Made by a program: the position numbers and the translations under genes. Positions 1-11,537 of a DNA stretch of 64,000 nt are shown one piece after another. The notes under the pieces were generated by a model. That model saw only the letters and a program-made list of their open reading frames with translations, made no database searches and was not told the origin of the DNA. Position 1 is the stretch's first letter. Each line of letters begins with the position of its first letter. Source of the stretch: Molanna angustata (taxonomy: Eukaryota > Arthropoda > Insecta > Trichoptera > Molannidae); contig OY754977.1 in NCBI GenBank assembly GCA_963576475.1, positions 9,365,089 through 9,429,088 of the forward strand. Direction: 5' to 3'.

Positions 1-145
1 ATGCAGGTTTATCCTAGTGAGGTTGAATACATTATTTCATATTAATTGCACTCAATAAATTGTAAGATTTATATAAAATAAAATGGTTTATGATGTTGAT
101 CTTTATTTTATTTTTACACATTTATCAAATTATTTTTTGTTTCAG

Positions 146-220
146 CCGGGCATAGTTCTGAAAGTAAAAATGTTGCCATATGGGATTCCCTGATGCCACA
201 AAAGAAATCACTAGTTGCAG
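146..220 (+). CDS. Rbcn-3A: DmX-like/Rabconnectin-3 alpha, antepenultimate coding exon
   Basis: This 75-nt internal exon follows a pyrimidine-rich tract ending in TTTCAG (acceptor AG at 144-145) and stops before a GT donor at 221-222. Read with two leading bases, it encodes GHSSESKNVAIWDSL and then a PQKKSLVA-like stretch, which is the start of the C-terminal WD40 repeats of the DmX-like/Rabconnectin-3 alpha family. Known role of the family: very large WD40 proteins that, with the beta subunit, regulate V-ATPase assembly and endosomal acidification. One base is carried over to the next exon (phase 1). Bases 1-6 followed by GTTTAT could be the end of the preceding exon, in compatible phase, but six bases are too few to prove it. 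The rest of this multi-kilobase gene lies upstream of the window. Confidence 0.85.
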
Positions 221-562
221 GTTTGTTTTAATATTGTCTTCATGTGTTTGTTCGATCCAATATCAACTTCATAAGAGAAAAAAATCAAAGTAGGAAATAA
301 TTACCAAATACTCTCTGAGTTACATTTACCATTTTGAATTGTATTTTTTGTCAAATACCACTTTTTGTGAGTCACTTTGCGACATGTTTCGGAAGAGCTG
401 CCCTTCCATCGACCGGCGAGTCGAGACTAACATAAAAGTAAAACATACAGTCGACTTTAGCAAAACATACAATATGCAAATTATTAATATTGGCTACCAC
501 AAAATATCCGCCGATTCTTTAAATAAGTTAGATTTTTTTGTTAAAACTATGGTTTATTTTAG

Positions 563-780
563 CTTTCACATGTCACGATACGGGCGCGAACTGCGTAGGC
601 TACGCCATGGGTCCTGGTTTGATAATATCCGGAGGTAGACGAGGAGACATCTGTGTGTTGGACGCCAAAGTTCGAACTCCACGCCACCGTTTCCAAGCTC
701 ACGACTCTGCCGTCAAGTGCCTGGCGTTGGGACCCAATGAAGATATCTTCGCAACTGGTGCTGCTGATGGAGATATCAAA
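563..780 (+). CDS. Rbcn-3A: DmX-like/Rabconnectin-3 alpha, penultimate coding exon
   Basis: The exon follows acceptor TTTTAG at 557-562 and ends in AAA before donor GTATGG at 781. The carried base from the previous exon plus CT gives Ala, then FTCHDTGANCVGYA. The protein continues with the WD40-type motifs LIISGGRRGDICVLDAK and FQAHDSAVKCLALGP and ends at DGDIK. The order HD-SAVK-LA and the TG-ADGDIKVW pattern match the final WD40 blades of DMXL1/DMXL2 and insect Rbcn-3A. The junction to the last exon is phase 0 and rebuilds IK-VW. An open frame runs past the donor into the intron, but the family continues in the exon at 1800, so that read-through is not coding. Confidence 0.88.
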
Positions 781-1125
781 GTATGGAAACTTTTACCATC
801 TTTTTCTTTATTTTGAATAAATTTAGTGTACTACTTTAGTGTAACTTTCAAGTGATATTAATTCAGGCCTTCCACATTATTTTCTTTTTCAAACGTTATA
901 TTGTAATTTCATAAATCACACTTCTAGGCATAGTATGAAAGAGTTTTGTATTGCTGTTTGTTGTTATATAATAAGTGTACCTATCTATAAACTGTGTGCT
1001 TTCATTATTGTAGCAAAATAAAAATTTCACAATATCTTAACTTACAAATACATATGTACAAGAACTGTGATATAATCTTATTTATAGATATACCTATTAT
1101 TCGTAAACCATAAAGAAACAAATCA

Positions 1126-1248
1126 GGGGGGCAAGTCCGGTCAAATGGCGGAAAGAAAACCCTCCATTTAGATATTTTAAATTTTCTATATAGAATTCTC
1201 TAACTACATAGGTTTACAATGTGGGTTACCATGGAACGCGACTTGCCC
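1126..1248 (+). mobile_element. MITE, GGGGGCAAGTC family, copy 1 (internally deleted)
   Basis: The left end GGGGGGCAAGTCCGGTCAA and right end GCGACTTGCCC are imperfect terminal inverted repeats. They match the ends of three other copies in this window (14459-14637, 38362-38543, 60970-61151). This copy is about 60 bp shorter and its centre is not palindromic. It lies in the last intron of the DmX-like gene. Confidence 0.6.
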
Positions 1249-1489
1249 TACAGGAAAGTAAAATTATAATTCACTGATGACTTAATTTCTTTTCCAATAC
1301 TAAACAATTTTATTTTGTTGTATTTTTTTTTTGCATACAGTATCAATTATTACATATTATGGGTCAATGTTTGGGTAATTATTATGAGACACTTGAAATC
1401 TATGAAATATGTAAAGCATTTTTGCATTCTTATTTTAATTGGTGATTATTTTTCATTTTACTTTGTTATTTTTAAACTTGGTTTGGCCA

Positions 1490-1705
1490 CATGGGGAGAA
1501 CACCTGACGATAAAAATATGCATTGCGGACCGGAATGGAATGAGAGGTCAGGGCCGCCCAAGAAAGGGATGGAACGATCATGTGAACGACATTCTGAAAG
1601 ATGGAAATGTTAGAAGCGTGAACAGACGAACAAGTATTAGATGATTCATGAATGTTGACGTGCCAGGATAGAATTTGTGGCTACGCTGCGAGGGACATGG
1701 CATGA
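1490..1705 (+). mobile_element. RTE-like retrotransposon 3' tail, family 1, degenerate
   Basis: One frame reads GRPRKGWNDHVNDILKDG and then a decayed stretch. This is the basic C-terminal tail seen after the reverse transcriptase of RTE-like elements. The same tail occurs at 17100-17365 and 37600-37985, and a shorter version at 57185-57265. The end ATGGCATGATGGTAT corresponds to the TATG-repeat 3' terminus of the better copies. It carries frameshifts and a stop after the RSVNRR region, so it is a dead 5'-truncated insertion. Confidence 0.7.
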
Positions 1706-1799
1706 TGGTATTTTTAAAATTGTAATTATATTCTCTTATTTTTAAAAAAGTAAGTAATATAATTACTGGTAGGTAACTAACTAAACTAATTGATTGCAG

Positions 1800-1994
1800 G
1801 TGTGGGCATTGAACGGTCACGGTCTTGTACACTGTTTCCCGGGAGAACATGCACGCAGTTCCTTCTTCAAGCATATTGGCCAGGGAGTTACGCAACTTCT
1901 ACTGGATGGTCAAGCACGACTCTTCTCTTGTGGAGCTGATGGCACCATGAAAGTACGACAGCTACCGGATCGTCCTCCAGCGCATCACATATAG
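1800..1994 (+). CDS. Rbcn-3A: DmX-like/Rabconnectin-3 alpha, terminal coding exon
   Basis: The last exon begins after acceptor ATTGCAG (AG at 1798-1799) and ends in TAG at 1992-1994. It encodes VWALNGHGLVHCFPGEHARS, then FFKHIGQGVTQL, then LFSCGADGTMKVRQLPD. These are hallmarks of the extreme C-terminus of DmX/DMXL proteins: GHGL-H-F, EHA, FRNIG-GV and FSCGADGT-K-R-LP in mammals. The acceptor choice is supported because the preceding exon ends in Ile-Lys, and the family has an uninterrupted IKVW at this point. The C-terminal extension after RQLPD is short (RPPAHHI). Exact orthology within arthropods was not tested. Confidence 0.9.
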   Translation: MWALNGHGLVHCFPGEHARSSFFKHIGQGVTQLLLDGQARLFSCGADGTMKVRQLPDRPPAHHI

Positions 1995-2207
1995 GTTAAT
2001 AATTGATTTACTTTAAAACATTTAGAGCACATGTGCACAATGGCGGGCTTATTGCCAAATGGCAATATCTTCCAACCAACCATATTCATTTGGTGAAACA
2101 AATTTTTTTGTCACGTACCAACAATTTATATGAGTAAAATGTATTTTGAAAATATAAATACATTTAAAACAAAAACAATAAGATTTCTTTTGAAAGCAGG
2201 AAGTGTT

Positions 2208-2213
2208 AATAAA
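2208..2213 (+). promoter_or_regulatory. candidate poly(A) signal of the DmX-like gene
   Basis: This is the first AATAAA hexamer downstream of the stop codon at 1994, about 215 nt into the presumed 3' UTR. Another lies at 2626. In DNA this AT-rich such hexamers occur by chance, so this is only a positional guess. Confidence 0.3.
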
Positions 2214-4638
2214 ACTCGAAGTTGCGATGGGATGTGATTCTAAAAACAGGCTGCTATACAGAGAAAGATGTGATGAAAAAGGAATAATATACATTATCAG
2301 AAAATTCACACTGATTTGTTTGATTATGCCCTCTGTATATACATGGATCTGAAGTTGTCAACAGTCCAAGAATGTGAATCCCCATTTGCACTTGTTGATT
2401 ATTCTTTTTGCACCATGGTGTTGAGATTGCTACTCTTCTTTCTATGCATTGTTTTTGTTGTTTCACTCTAGCGTACTGTGAAGGGGCCGTTAACAGTCCC
2501 CATATGTAGAGCGGTTGGTGGTAGATGTTCGCAAAATTTACATTATACATACATGGGTTATATTACGGAAGTTTTTTTATGAAAAATGTAAGAAAAAATT
2601 GAGGACCCGTAAGCAGTTTTTTCGCAATAAAGTACTTCAATTCACTTTTCACCGCTATGCACAGGACAGGACAAATCAGCAGATGAAATGCTTCTTGGGG
2701 ATGAAAACAAAAATTAATTCTGAATCATAAACAAAATGTTATACAATAGCGAATAACTTATGTTAGGTTTAAAACGGTGTATAACAACAGTACTGAAGAT
2801 CACTATTCATAATAATATATATAAGGCAATTGTTGCTGATCGGAAATTGCCGATTACAACGATTACAACTCCGGCTAAAAGATTAGTGGACTGTAAACTA
2901 AAAAATTGCACCTTGTCACGACACGTTATTCACGGCGACGAGGTAAATAACGGGATAAAAGAAATGGATCGAGAAAGGAAATCACCTAACAGTACAGAAG
3001 AAATCCTCGCCTCAATTGCTCACCCAGTTTGAACGAAATTTACGTAGTCTATAGGCAGGGGCACAGCACTACACAAATAATGTTTCCTATAACGAGCACT
3101 TGTATCGGCTACGACGGCAACAAAGTCCGTATTGACATCCGCTCAAGGCCGAGTGCAAACAAGTACTAGTTGGTGTGTAGCAGGAACGGAACAGAGCAGT
3201 TACATGGAAGGGAGGGGGGGAAGGAACAAGACGGTGAACAGCAATAATGCTATGTAACAGCCACATTACACCTATGTATATAATATAAACACGGTCCCAG
3301 GTTGTTTTAACAGCAATATAAGAAGAGTATAGGGACCCAACATTACAGATAAATCCGGAATGTTGCCGATGGTCGCATTACATGTCAATTATTTTTGACA
3401 TTTGTGAAGCGTCGTGAACATTTGTTTTCTATTTCATTTCACAAATTAATAAAGACATCAGATAGTTATAAATACATTCAAACGTGTTGTTTCGCTTCTT
3501 TATATGACATAAATGGGTTACAAAAAATATTTGTCATAACACTGACAGATCATTTGAGAATGCTATATTAATTTAAGGTAACTCACTGTTTCATTATTGC
3601 TCCAGTTTTTCATATAAATATGTAAATAATGATATTCACGAAATAAAACATGAAAATAAAGCCTAAATACTATAAGAAACGTATTTTTTCAAAACATAGA
3701 GAAATGTCAAATCACCGGAGAAACATGAATGAATTGCGACGTTGACAGCTCAAACAGTAGCGTAGCAACGTTATTGTTATATTGCTATATAAATGTTATT
3801 ATGAATAATCAAGAATATAAGTGCTTACTGTTTTTAACACAGTATAAGGAAATATTATGAATAAGACTATAATTGTATAACTTTTATTTTCAAAATTGAT
3901 GTTTTCAAAACAGAAGTTTTTCCAAAATTAATGTATCAGATACTGAAATTATTATCAGATATTTTTAATTGATTACAGATTGATATTCTTTGTGTTTAAT
4001 TTTTTTTTCAGATGAAATTATCATCCTTGGAGATTCAAAATACATTCTAGCAATAAGTTATTTAAACAGCCTCCTTATCATATTTATACTTCGTTGTATT
4101 ACTATTTATTTTCGTTTAGGAAAAAATGTGGTAAAAAAAAAATATCCTAATTATGCAAACAGCCTATTATAAACTGATATCATTATTGCTTAAATCAATT
4201 GAGTATATCACCAAATATATTTATATTTCATTTATAGGTTCGTTTAATATAAATGATAAAAATTATATTAGTCGATAATCAATAAATAATATAAATACAT
4301 TATATCCATTATAAATTAATGTTTGTGTACCTATAGTTTTAAAACTAACCAATACTTCATTGCTTTTTATGATGTAAAATTATGATTATAATATGAATTT
4401 GACTACATTTTAGTTATGTAATGAATGCAGGTAGCCTTTAAATACAGTGGCAGGCTTCATTTTGTATATGATTGGTTCCTAAAAAGTTTAGGTTCCTATG
4501 GCAAATGTAGCAAAAACGATCCATCTAATAAAATATCAAAATGGATGTTGCAAAATATTTATTTTTCAATGAGTATATATTTATTTAAAGTGAAATGAAA
4601 ATGAGAACAATCGGATGTTAAGAAATAGGTAGTTATAA
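2214..4638. other. intergenic, no supported gene; CpG-rich patch 2880-3240
   Basis: AT-rich sequence without a recognisable coding region or repeat end. The stretch at about 2880-3240 is notably richer in C, G and CpG than its surroundings and could be a promoter or an old mobile-element fragment. I could not identify either. Confidence 0.4.
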
Positions 4639-4975
4639 CGCGACGTCTTACGTAGACGATTCAAAGCAAACGCGATTGCGAAGCGATCCGAAGGGGTTAC
4701 ACGCGAATTCAAAGCGATGCAGTGATATGCGGCGGCTCTGTCCTACGTGCGCGTAATCGCGCTTCTGACATTATACTTAACCAAAAAAAACTATGGCACC
4801 GCTTCAATCCGCGCAAAAATATCAAACCAACCGATTGCGTTTGCTTCGCATCGCGCTGCGCCGCATTGTACCATACTCGCGGTTGGTAATGTAGGACACA
4901 TTCATAGTTACCGATTGTTTGTTATTTTCGCGCCGCTTCGCGTTCGCTTTGAATCGCCTACGTAGGACGTCGCGC
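4639..4975. mobile_element. GC-rich non-autonomous DNA element with long TIRs
   Basis: The left end CGCGACGTCTTACGTAGACG is the near-exact inverse of the right end at 4955-4975. The match continues inward through ATTCAAAGCRAACGCG for about 40 bp in total. The 337-bp body is much richer in CpG than its surroundings and has internal short inverted motifs built on GCGAAGCG / CGCTTCGC. It has no coding capacity. A target-site duplication is not clear, so the superfamily is undetermined. Confidence 0.7.
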
Positions 4976-7900
4976 TAGTCTCATTCCCTGAAAAATGAGC
5001 TCCATTAAAATGCGTTAGAGATTTTCAACATGTGAAGAAAAAGAATTGTACAAAACATAGTTCAGTCTACTTCATAATGATATGACGGTTTATTTTTGTT
5101 CAATAAAGTTTTCTTACTTCTCATTTTTAGAATGAGAAGTAAGAAAACGTAAAAATTAACTCAAAGTTAATTAATTCAACGTAAAATTCAATGGCTACCT
5201 GTATTATTGATTTATATAACCAACATTATATCTTGGTGGTTGCCATATATTTGTTTTTTTTGCTGTATTTACTTTATAAATGTTGAAAATAATATATTAC
5301 AAGTTTAGTATTGTGATAAAAAAAAAATATTCTTTTTAATCGGTTTATTATTGACATCTGGCAACTGCCAATTGATATAAATAGTAATAGATACATATTA
5401 TTATTATCTTATAACAAAGTTTGTTTATTCGGAAGTCTTTTACAGACTTGCCTAGTCATGTTACGTTTTCCAATATTATCAGCCTTAAATATAAAGATGT
5501 TATGTAAACATTAAGTCGGGTATGTGATACTAACAGTTTGATGTTGATAGCTTGTTATATATGAATTATGTTTGGTTTATATTTCTATAGTTTATTATGG
5601 ACACAATCATTATATTCTTGGTTAAATGTTTTAGTCAAAAAGAAATTCAACGATTACAAATCTTACCAAAAATACAGTAGACCCGCATTATCTGACAGAC
5701 TTGTAACTATACCGTTTTATGTTTGCGATGCACTTTTTCTGTGTCATTGCACAACAAACTAAATTTAAAAAAATATTTTAAATACTTCTATCGTAATTAA
5801 AATGTTCAGTATTGTGTTAATCATTAGTTTCATTTCATACGAAACAGTAAATTGTGTTTGGACAGTCGGAAGAAATATATCTTTTAAATCAAGTTGTTTC
5901 ATAAGTTGTTTATGATCATGTAACAGAACCTCGTTTTAAAAAGTTGCACGTTGAACATTTTTTGTGTTAAACAAGATGGATACTGCTTGAAGATGAATCC
6001 AGATTTTTTTTCCTCTTTGATACTGTGTGAGCACTTGAATTCTCTCACACAATATCAAATAATAATTAAAATCTTTAAATGTATGAAAAATTGTTGCAAA
6101 CTCATTGCCCTCAGGCAATCTGTTTCAGTCAACTACGATTGTTAGTAAAAAGAGTAAAATTCATTATTAAATGAAAATAAAAAATAATATGTATTAAATG
6201 TTGTATATTTAGTTATTCATTTACAATCTAAGCTACAATCTATTTAATTTACTTGTGATACAATATATTATGTATATATTTATATATTTAATTGTTTTAT
6301 CAATATTTTTGTTGTCTATACATAGTATAATTTCTGTATATTTTGTTATTTATTGTTGCCTATGTAAATTTTCCATTTAGATTATTAAATATCTCAAATG
6401 CATTATTGTTTAATGATTTGTTGAAACATTTAATTAGTGTTCATTAGATTTATGAAATATTTATCATATATATTTTTTTGTGATTTATGCGTTATTTAAT
6501 TTGTATTGAATGCTATAAACGAGAATGTATTGTTTTTCCATCAGTAATCAAAAACTTTTGACTTATTATTCTGAAGTTATTTACTCGTTAGTGCACAGTT
6601 TTTGTGAATTGGTTCCTAATATTATCTTTTGACAATAAAATGAAAGTTTAAAGAATGAGTGTCTGACGAAACAGTAACAGAGATGAAAAAGAATGTGAAT
6701 GTTGTGGTAAACACGAAAAAGATAAGCATAATAAAAAATTTACTGAAGCAGTCCGAATGTACCTATTTTTGTCAAGATTGTGTTATATGGCATGCAGTTC
6801 TCTCTGCTTACTCACATATATAGAATAAAAATTTTACTCATTTTATCAGCTGATAAATCGCAGCATGCCATTATTTTTATTAAAATGTTTCACTCGCTTT
6901 TTTTCTTTTTATGAGTTTATTATTATCCCTTGTATAAATTTAAATCATGTTTATGAATGCACTTAATCATATTGAATGCACTTACTGAATCAATCTGCAA
7001 CATTTGGTTTGTGAACAAAACAAAAAATATTTATAATTACATTTATTTGTTGCATGGTGGGTGCTGTTATAATTTTGTACAATCAATAATCGACATTGAT
7101 TTGAAACATTGAGATTAAGTTATTCAATAACTTTATATATTTTTTAATAACTATTATCATCGCATATTTTCTGTTTAAGTAATATGTATTATTTAGTTTT
7201 GTTTTGTGTATATAATGATTATAGTGAGAAACGTGTCCTTGAAATATCTTGAGAATAATTTACGAGCCCTTTAAATATATGTTGATATTATAAATATAAT
7301 ATGTAGTTAGATTATTCATTTTATGAGGCTTGAAAAGTATTTTTATGTATATAGAAAATATTTATTAATCCCTTATTTAATTCTTTTTTTTTTATCGTAT
7401 CTTGAAGTTATCTGCGTATCAAAAAAATATTTACACCACTCTAAATCTTAACTAAGACGTCTATTTTTTTTTTAATAATTAGATCTTATAATAGTCCAAA
7501 TTTTTTGCTGTTTTATATGCTTTTTTAACTGCGGCAAGATCAACAGAGTTACCATTAAAAATATATATATTTTACTATATCGAATCACAATCTGTTATTT
7601 ATTGAACACAACTTTTAAGTTTTCAATAGAACATGAATACTATTTACAATATTAAAACAGTTATCTTTTGTTGTTACTAGAAATATATTGCAATACTTGT
7701 TGATCTTGTGAGATTTTTGAATGTGAAAATTTACATAAATATTTTAGTGACTATATAAATAATTAAAGTTATGGTTACATAGCCCGTAAGATAAAAATAA
7801 TATGATTCAACAATAAATTGAAAATGCCTTTGGACTGAATTATTTATCAATGTATACCAAAGTAATGGTGGGTGTGTAATAAAGTTTGATGTTAAGGTTA

Positions 7901-8952
7901 GGTACGTAATGTTGTTAACTCAGAAAATGGCCTATGTTTATACATATTTAACTCGTAAATTAATTCGTGTTATAAAAATTGTGCATATTGTTTATAGGTT
8001 TTTCTTGATGTACAACATTTTGCGGATTATATATGTTCAGTAGATCCCCTTTTCAAGAATTTGGCCCCCAAACACTATGCCGTAGTATGGAGAGTTGCTT
8101 TTTTTTATTTCTGAGGTATTTTTGACTGAAATTTTGCATGAACTTAAAATATAATAAGTTCATTTTATTGAGTGAAATTCAACATTTCCATTTTGAATAG
8201 CACATTTTTCATCAGTCTAAAAATTATATCTCAAATAAATTTCATTTGATACATAACTTAGTAGTAGAATTTGATAAATTACAAATAATGAATGCAACTC
8301 TATTATATTGTGCTTATAGTAGTATTAATGCTTCATAGGTGTCACTACTAGTTAGTGCCAGAATCTATTACCCCTTTTTAACTGATTTTTGTTTGTTTTT
8401 AAATAAAATTCTCATGTCGTTAAAATGGCACAAATCATCATTGAATGGTCGTATTGACGATATTGAAATAATAATCATAATTACCCCTTTCTTATCCGAT
8501 TTTTAAAAGTGCACAAGATCAAATAATTTTAATTAATATACAGCTCACCAAGCGAAATATTGTGTGTGACCTCACCTGGGCACAAACCAGTTTTAGTACA
8601 GAGATGTACTCTGATTTGAATCGACCAATAAAATCAGTTAACGTTCAATATTGTGTAGCGTATTGCGTGTCACTTTTGCCCTGACCATCTCAACCACGCT
8701 ATTTAAAACTGTCACCCGCATTTTTTCACTTGTCAAGCTCTACAGTGATACAAGAATGTAAAAGCAAGTTAGTAAATTTAGTTATTATTATTCTTCACTA
8801 CTTGATGATTTTATTTAATTTTCAATGTCTAAATAACATTCCTTTTGTAAAATTTTGAATAGCATACATAAAGTAAAATACTTGAGAGTGATTACAATTA
8901 TTATTTATAATTAATTTGTGCTTGTATAACTGTAAATAATATATCAAACTCG
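4976..8952. other. AT-rich intergenic DNA, nothing coding recognised
   Basis: Very AT-rich with many homopolymer runs. The only items seen are a small hairpin at about 5108-5147 (17-bp arms around TTTTCTTACTTCTCATT), a 30-bp match to the family-1 RTE tail near 6787 (TATGGCATGCAGTTCTCTCT), and a GC-richer patch at about 8560-8770 with a CCAAT-like and a TATTTAAA-like motif and no exon behind it. Confidence 0.4.
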
Positions 8953-9004
8953 CAACCACTGGATTACTAGCCCAGCGCGCTAACCGCTCTGCCATCGATC
9001 CATC
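8953..9004 (-). repeat. tRNA-like fragment (SINE head or tRNA pseudogene)
   Basis: The minus strand reads GATCGATGGCAGAGCGGTTA, with a good A box (TGGCAGAGCGG). A 5-bp anticodon-like stem CTGGG/TCCAG follows, whose loop would present AGT (Thr-like). The T arm decays: GAGTTTGATAT replaces the B-box consensus, and no acceptor partner is visible. It is not an intact tRNA gene. Confidence 0.45.
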
Positions 9005-9189
9005 TTAATTATTTATATATATTTTGTTTCTACCTGTAGTACTGTTGCAGTACTTATGCTAATCTGTGCCTAAAGTGCATAGCTTACAAAAAAGCAAAAT
9101 TATTGAGATTCACATCACTAAAAATGTCTATCAAGAGCTCCTTTCTGATGAATGCAGATATTGATCTATCATTTTGCTAACTGAAAACA

Positions 9190-9335
9190 AGCAAGTGGAT
9201 GTATGCTGATGACAAGGCGCTACTGGCAGACTGTGAGGAAGATCTGAATCATCAAGTAAATATGGTATATGGGGACTGTTTGCAAAATGGATTGAAAATG
9301 AATTCTTTGAAAAGGGTGAAAGTAAAACAGTATAT
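9190..9335 (+). pseudogene. non-LTR reverse transcriptase remnant with YADD box
   Basis: A short open stretch encodes MYADDKALLADCEEDLNHQV followed by a LQNGLKMNSLK-like segment. YADD is the catalytic motif of reverse transcriptase, and the following spacing to N-GLK-N-K matches the RTE/Jockey palm-to-thumb region. No flanking RT domain remains. The next expected block reappears at about 9860-9945, so the element seems to have been split by an insertion. Confidence 0.65.
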
Positions 9336-9855
9336 TCATTATGTTACCTAGCGTGCATTATGGTTTTTCCCAGGTTTCCAAACCTGAGTATATCAGGGAA
9401 AATTATGGATCCCGGGAATTATTTGAGACCTCCGGAAAACAAACTGCTAATTTGGAGTTGCTCTGAAAAGCTTTATATCTGTGAAACCAACTTCCACAGA
9501 GAAACCAACCAACTTCTCTGTAGCACTCAATTTTACTACTAAAACTTTGAAATCTGGTTTCTGATAAGGTATTAAATGCGTTAACATGTTTAAAGGCCGA
9601 TTTGCTAAATAAGAACATAAAGCTACAAATAAAAAAATACATATATTTAGGAAACCATTTGAATTTTTTTTATTTTGTTCTTCCATACTACCTTCAGCCG
9701 TCCGCGGGGCGGAAATCTACTAAAAATTCATTAAAGGTAATTATGAATTTTTTGTAGAATTCCGAGTTGATTTTTTGTTTTTATTTCCGGATCCCGGGGT
9801 CGTAAAAAACCCTACTCTGTGAATAATTAACAATCAGAGCAATTTGTCTAATATT
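9336..9855. other. unidentified insert splitting a reverse transcriptase remnant
   Basis: About 500 bp with no RT homology lies between two pieces of the same RT remnant. It contains GGATCCCGGGAATT near its left end and GGATCCCGGGGTCG near its right end. These could be termini of an unrecognised element. There is no long ORF. Confidence 0.3.
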
Positions 9856-9960
9856 ATTTGTGTTTAGGAAGATTATTTCGAAGGGATGGACACCATATAA
9901 ACAATATTGAAAGAAGAGTAATGGCAGGAAAATTATTTTACTAACTCCATTTGGTTTTAA
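9856..9960 (+). pseudogene. continuation of the split reverse transcriptase remnant
   Basis: The frame reads LGRLFRRDGHHINNIERRVM then AGK. This matches the YLG-L-DG-x-IERRI-AG block that follows the YADD region by roughly 60-70 residues in RTE-like reverse transcriptases. The sequence decays into stops immediately after. Confidence 0.55.
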
Positions 9961-10542
9961 TACTGAGTGCAAAATTATTTCTTAGGGGGGGGGAGTTAGT
10001 GGTGGATTTTGTGGAAGGTCTTGCTTTGTAAAATGCATCACATTACTATATTATCTATATTATATTAAATGTATCTTCTTGTGTTATGCTAGAGTTAATG
10101 TTTATCTAGACATTGAAACTTGTTTTTTTGTGTCAATAACCATAATTTTTTTCAATAAAAAAAAACATTTCTTACATATAAACATCAAAAAAAGTTATTT
10201 AGTGAAATATTTTAAAATATTTTTTTAAGTTTGTAGATGAATGAATATCTTTATTAACAATTTCATATTGATAAAATAGTTATATTTTAAAAATAAAACC
10301 TAGTGAGTAAATAAACCTACCTATAAAATATGTATATTTTTTTTTTTTCAATATTGCCATACTGTTAATTCTTTGGTTGTTTTTTTTTCATTTCTTTTAA
10401 TGTTTAAGTATAAATGAAATTAGTCAATTTTGCAATGGTATTACTATTAATTTATAATTAAAATAATGTCTGTTTCTTAGTATTTTTAGTATAACTATAA
10501 TTTATTGAAACAAGCTTAGGGAATAATTTTTTAATGCTTCAA
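9961..10542. other. AT-rich spacer, nothing recognised
   Basis: Homopolymer-rich AT sequence with a G9 run near 9986. No coding signal or repeat terminus found. Confidence 0.4.
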
Positions 10543-10544
10543 TA

Positions 10545-10917
10545 CCCCCTATTCAGTAACTGTTGTAACTAAAATAGGAACATACTAAAATTGTAGATTT
10601 TAGATTTACGGTCTTATTTCAGCGTTATAAAATATCAACTTGGACTAAATGGAATAGGAACGTACCTATATTGGTCGGAACGTTCTTAAAAAGTTACTGA
10701 ATAAGACGTATTTTGAATAATTATGAAAATTTCATAATTTTCATTTCATAATACGTCTAATTCAGTAATTTTTTAAGAACGTTCCGGCCTATATAGGTAC
10801 GTTCCTATTCCATTTAATCCAAGTTGATATTTTATAACGCTGAAATATTACTGTAAATCTAAAATGTACAATTTTAGAACGTTCCTATTTTAGTTACAAT
10901 AGTTACTGAATGGGGGG
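10545..10917. mobile_element. fold-back MITE, CCCCCTATTCAGTAAC family, copy 1
   Basis: The element starts CCCCCTATTCAGTAAC and ends in its inverse, GTTACTGAATGGGGGG, flanked on both sides by TA. The two arms (about 160-170 bp each) are near-complete inverted copies around a short AT centre. Each arm begins and ends with a TATTCAGTAA-type motif, so the structure looks like two head-to-head units. There is no coding capacity. TA flanks suggest, but do not prove, a Tc1/mariner-type target. Confidence 0.75.
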
Positions 10918-11504
10918 TATTGTGCAAAACAATTTGTAAACTTATCTATTTCAAAATTGGTATTAAGAATATAATGTTGTTTTATGCACAAATCTACTTC
11001 TTTATCACAACAATATATCGTATTGGTGTTGTACATTTTTTATTACAATTATTATTTGTTATAACTAACTCCAGTTCATGATTCAGAATTTTCAAGTAAA
11101 ATAATTTGTGTGTATCATATATTTTTACTTTCTGGTATATTAAAAAACACGCTAATGTTTTTGTTTTTAACAAGTTTATAAACATAGGCTCAAATGCTAT
11201 ACATTCCATTTGGAAAAATGACAATTTTTGTTTAAATTTATAATAAATACTTGTTCTGACAAACAAAGTAAAAAATTTCCATCCACAATTACCTTTTTAA
11301 TTTCATATTCAAGTTTTTTTTTATAAATTATTAAAAACAGCTTATGTATAATCAAACTGAATTAATTATACCTCTCTTATAAATGTTAAATTAAGATGCC
11401 TACATAAACATATATAAATATTAAATCATTGATGTTATACAAAATTGCCAGTTAATCTCACTATAAAAATGTTTAAAGCTGTAAATTTATAGTTTATTGT
11501 ACAG

Positions 11505-11537
<33 letters not shown>

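Larger units (their letters stand above)
781..1799 (+). other. last intron of the DmX-like gene, colonised by repeats
   Basis: GT (781) to AG (1799) intron of 1019 bp. It contains a degenerate MITE (1126-1248) and an RTE-like 3' tail (about 1490-1705), both in the sense orientation of the gene. The splice sites are intact, so neither insertion obviously prevents splicing. Confidence 0.8.

Noticed and set aside
781..816. DmX-like protein continuing past 780 to an in-frame stop at 816
   Set aside because: The family continues with VW-L-GHGL, which is restored by splicing 780 to 1800. The read-through residues LLPSFSLF are intronic.
4747..4965. 72-codon frame inside the GC-rich TIR element
   Set aside because: It spans the element's internal inverted motifs and right TIR. 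It arises from GC-rich non-coding sequence.
5108..5147. microRNA precursor at the 17-bp-arm hairpin
   Set aside because: The arms are too short and the loop is 5 nt. No conserved seed is recognised.
8953..9004. Intact tRNA-Thr(AGT) gene on the minus strand
   Set aside because: A box and anticodon stem are plausible, but the T arm and the acceptor 3' strand are absent. Kept only as a tRNA-like fragment.
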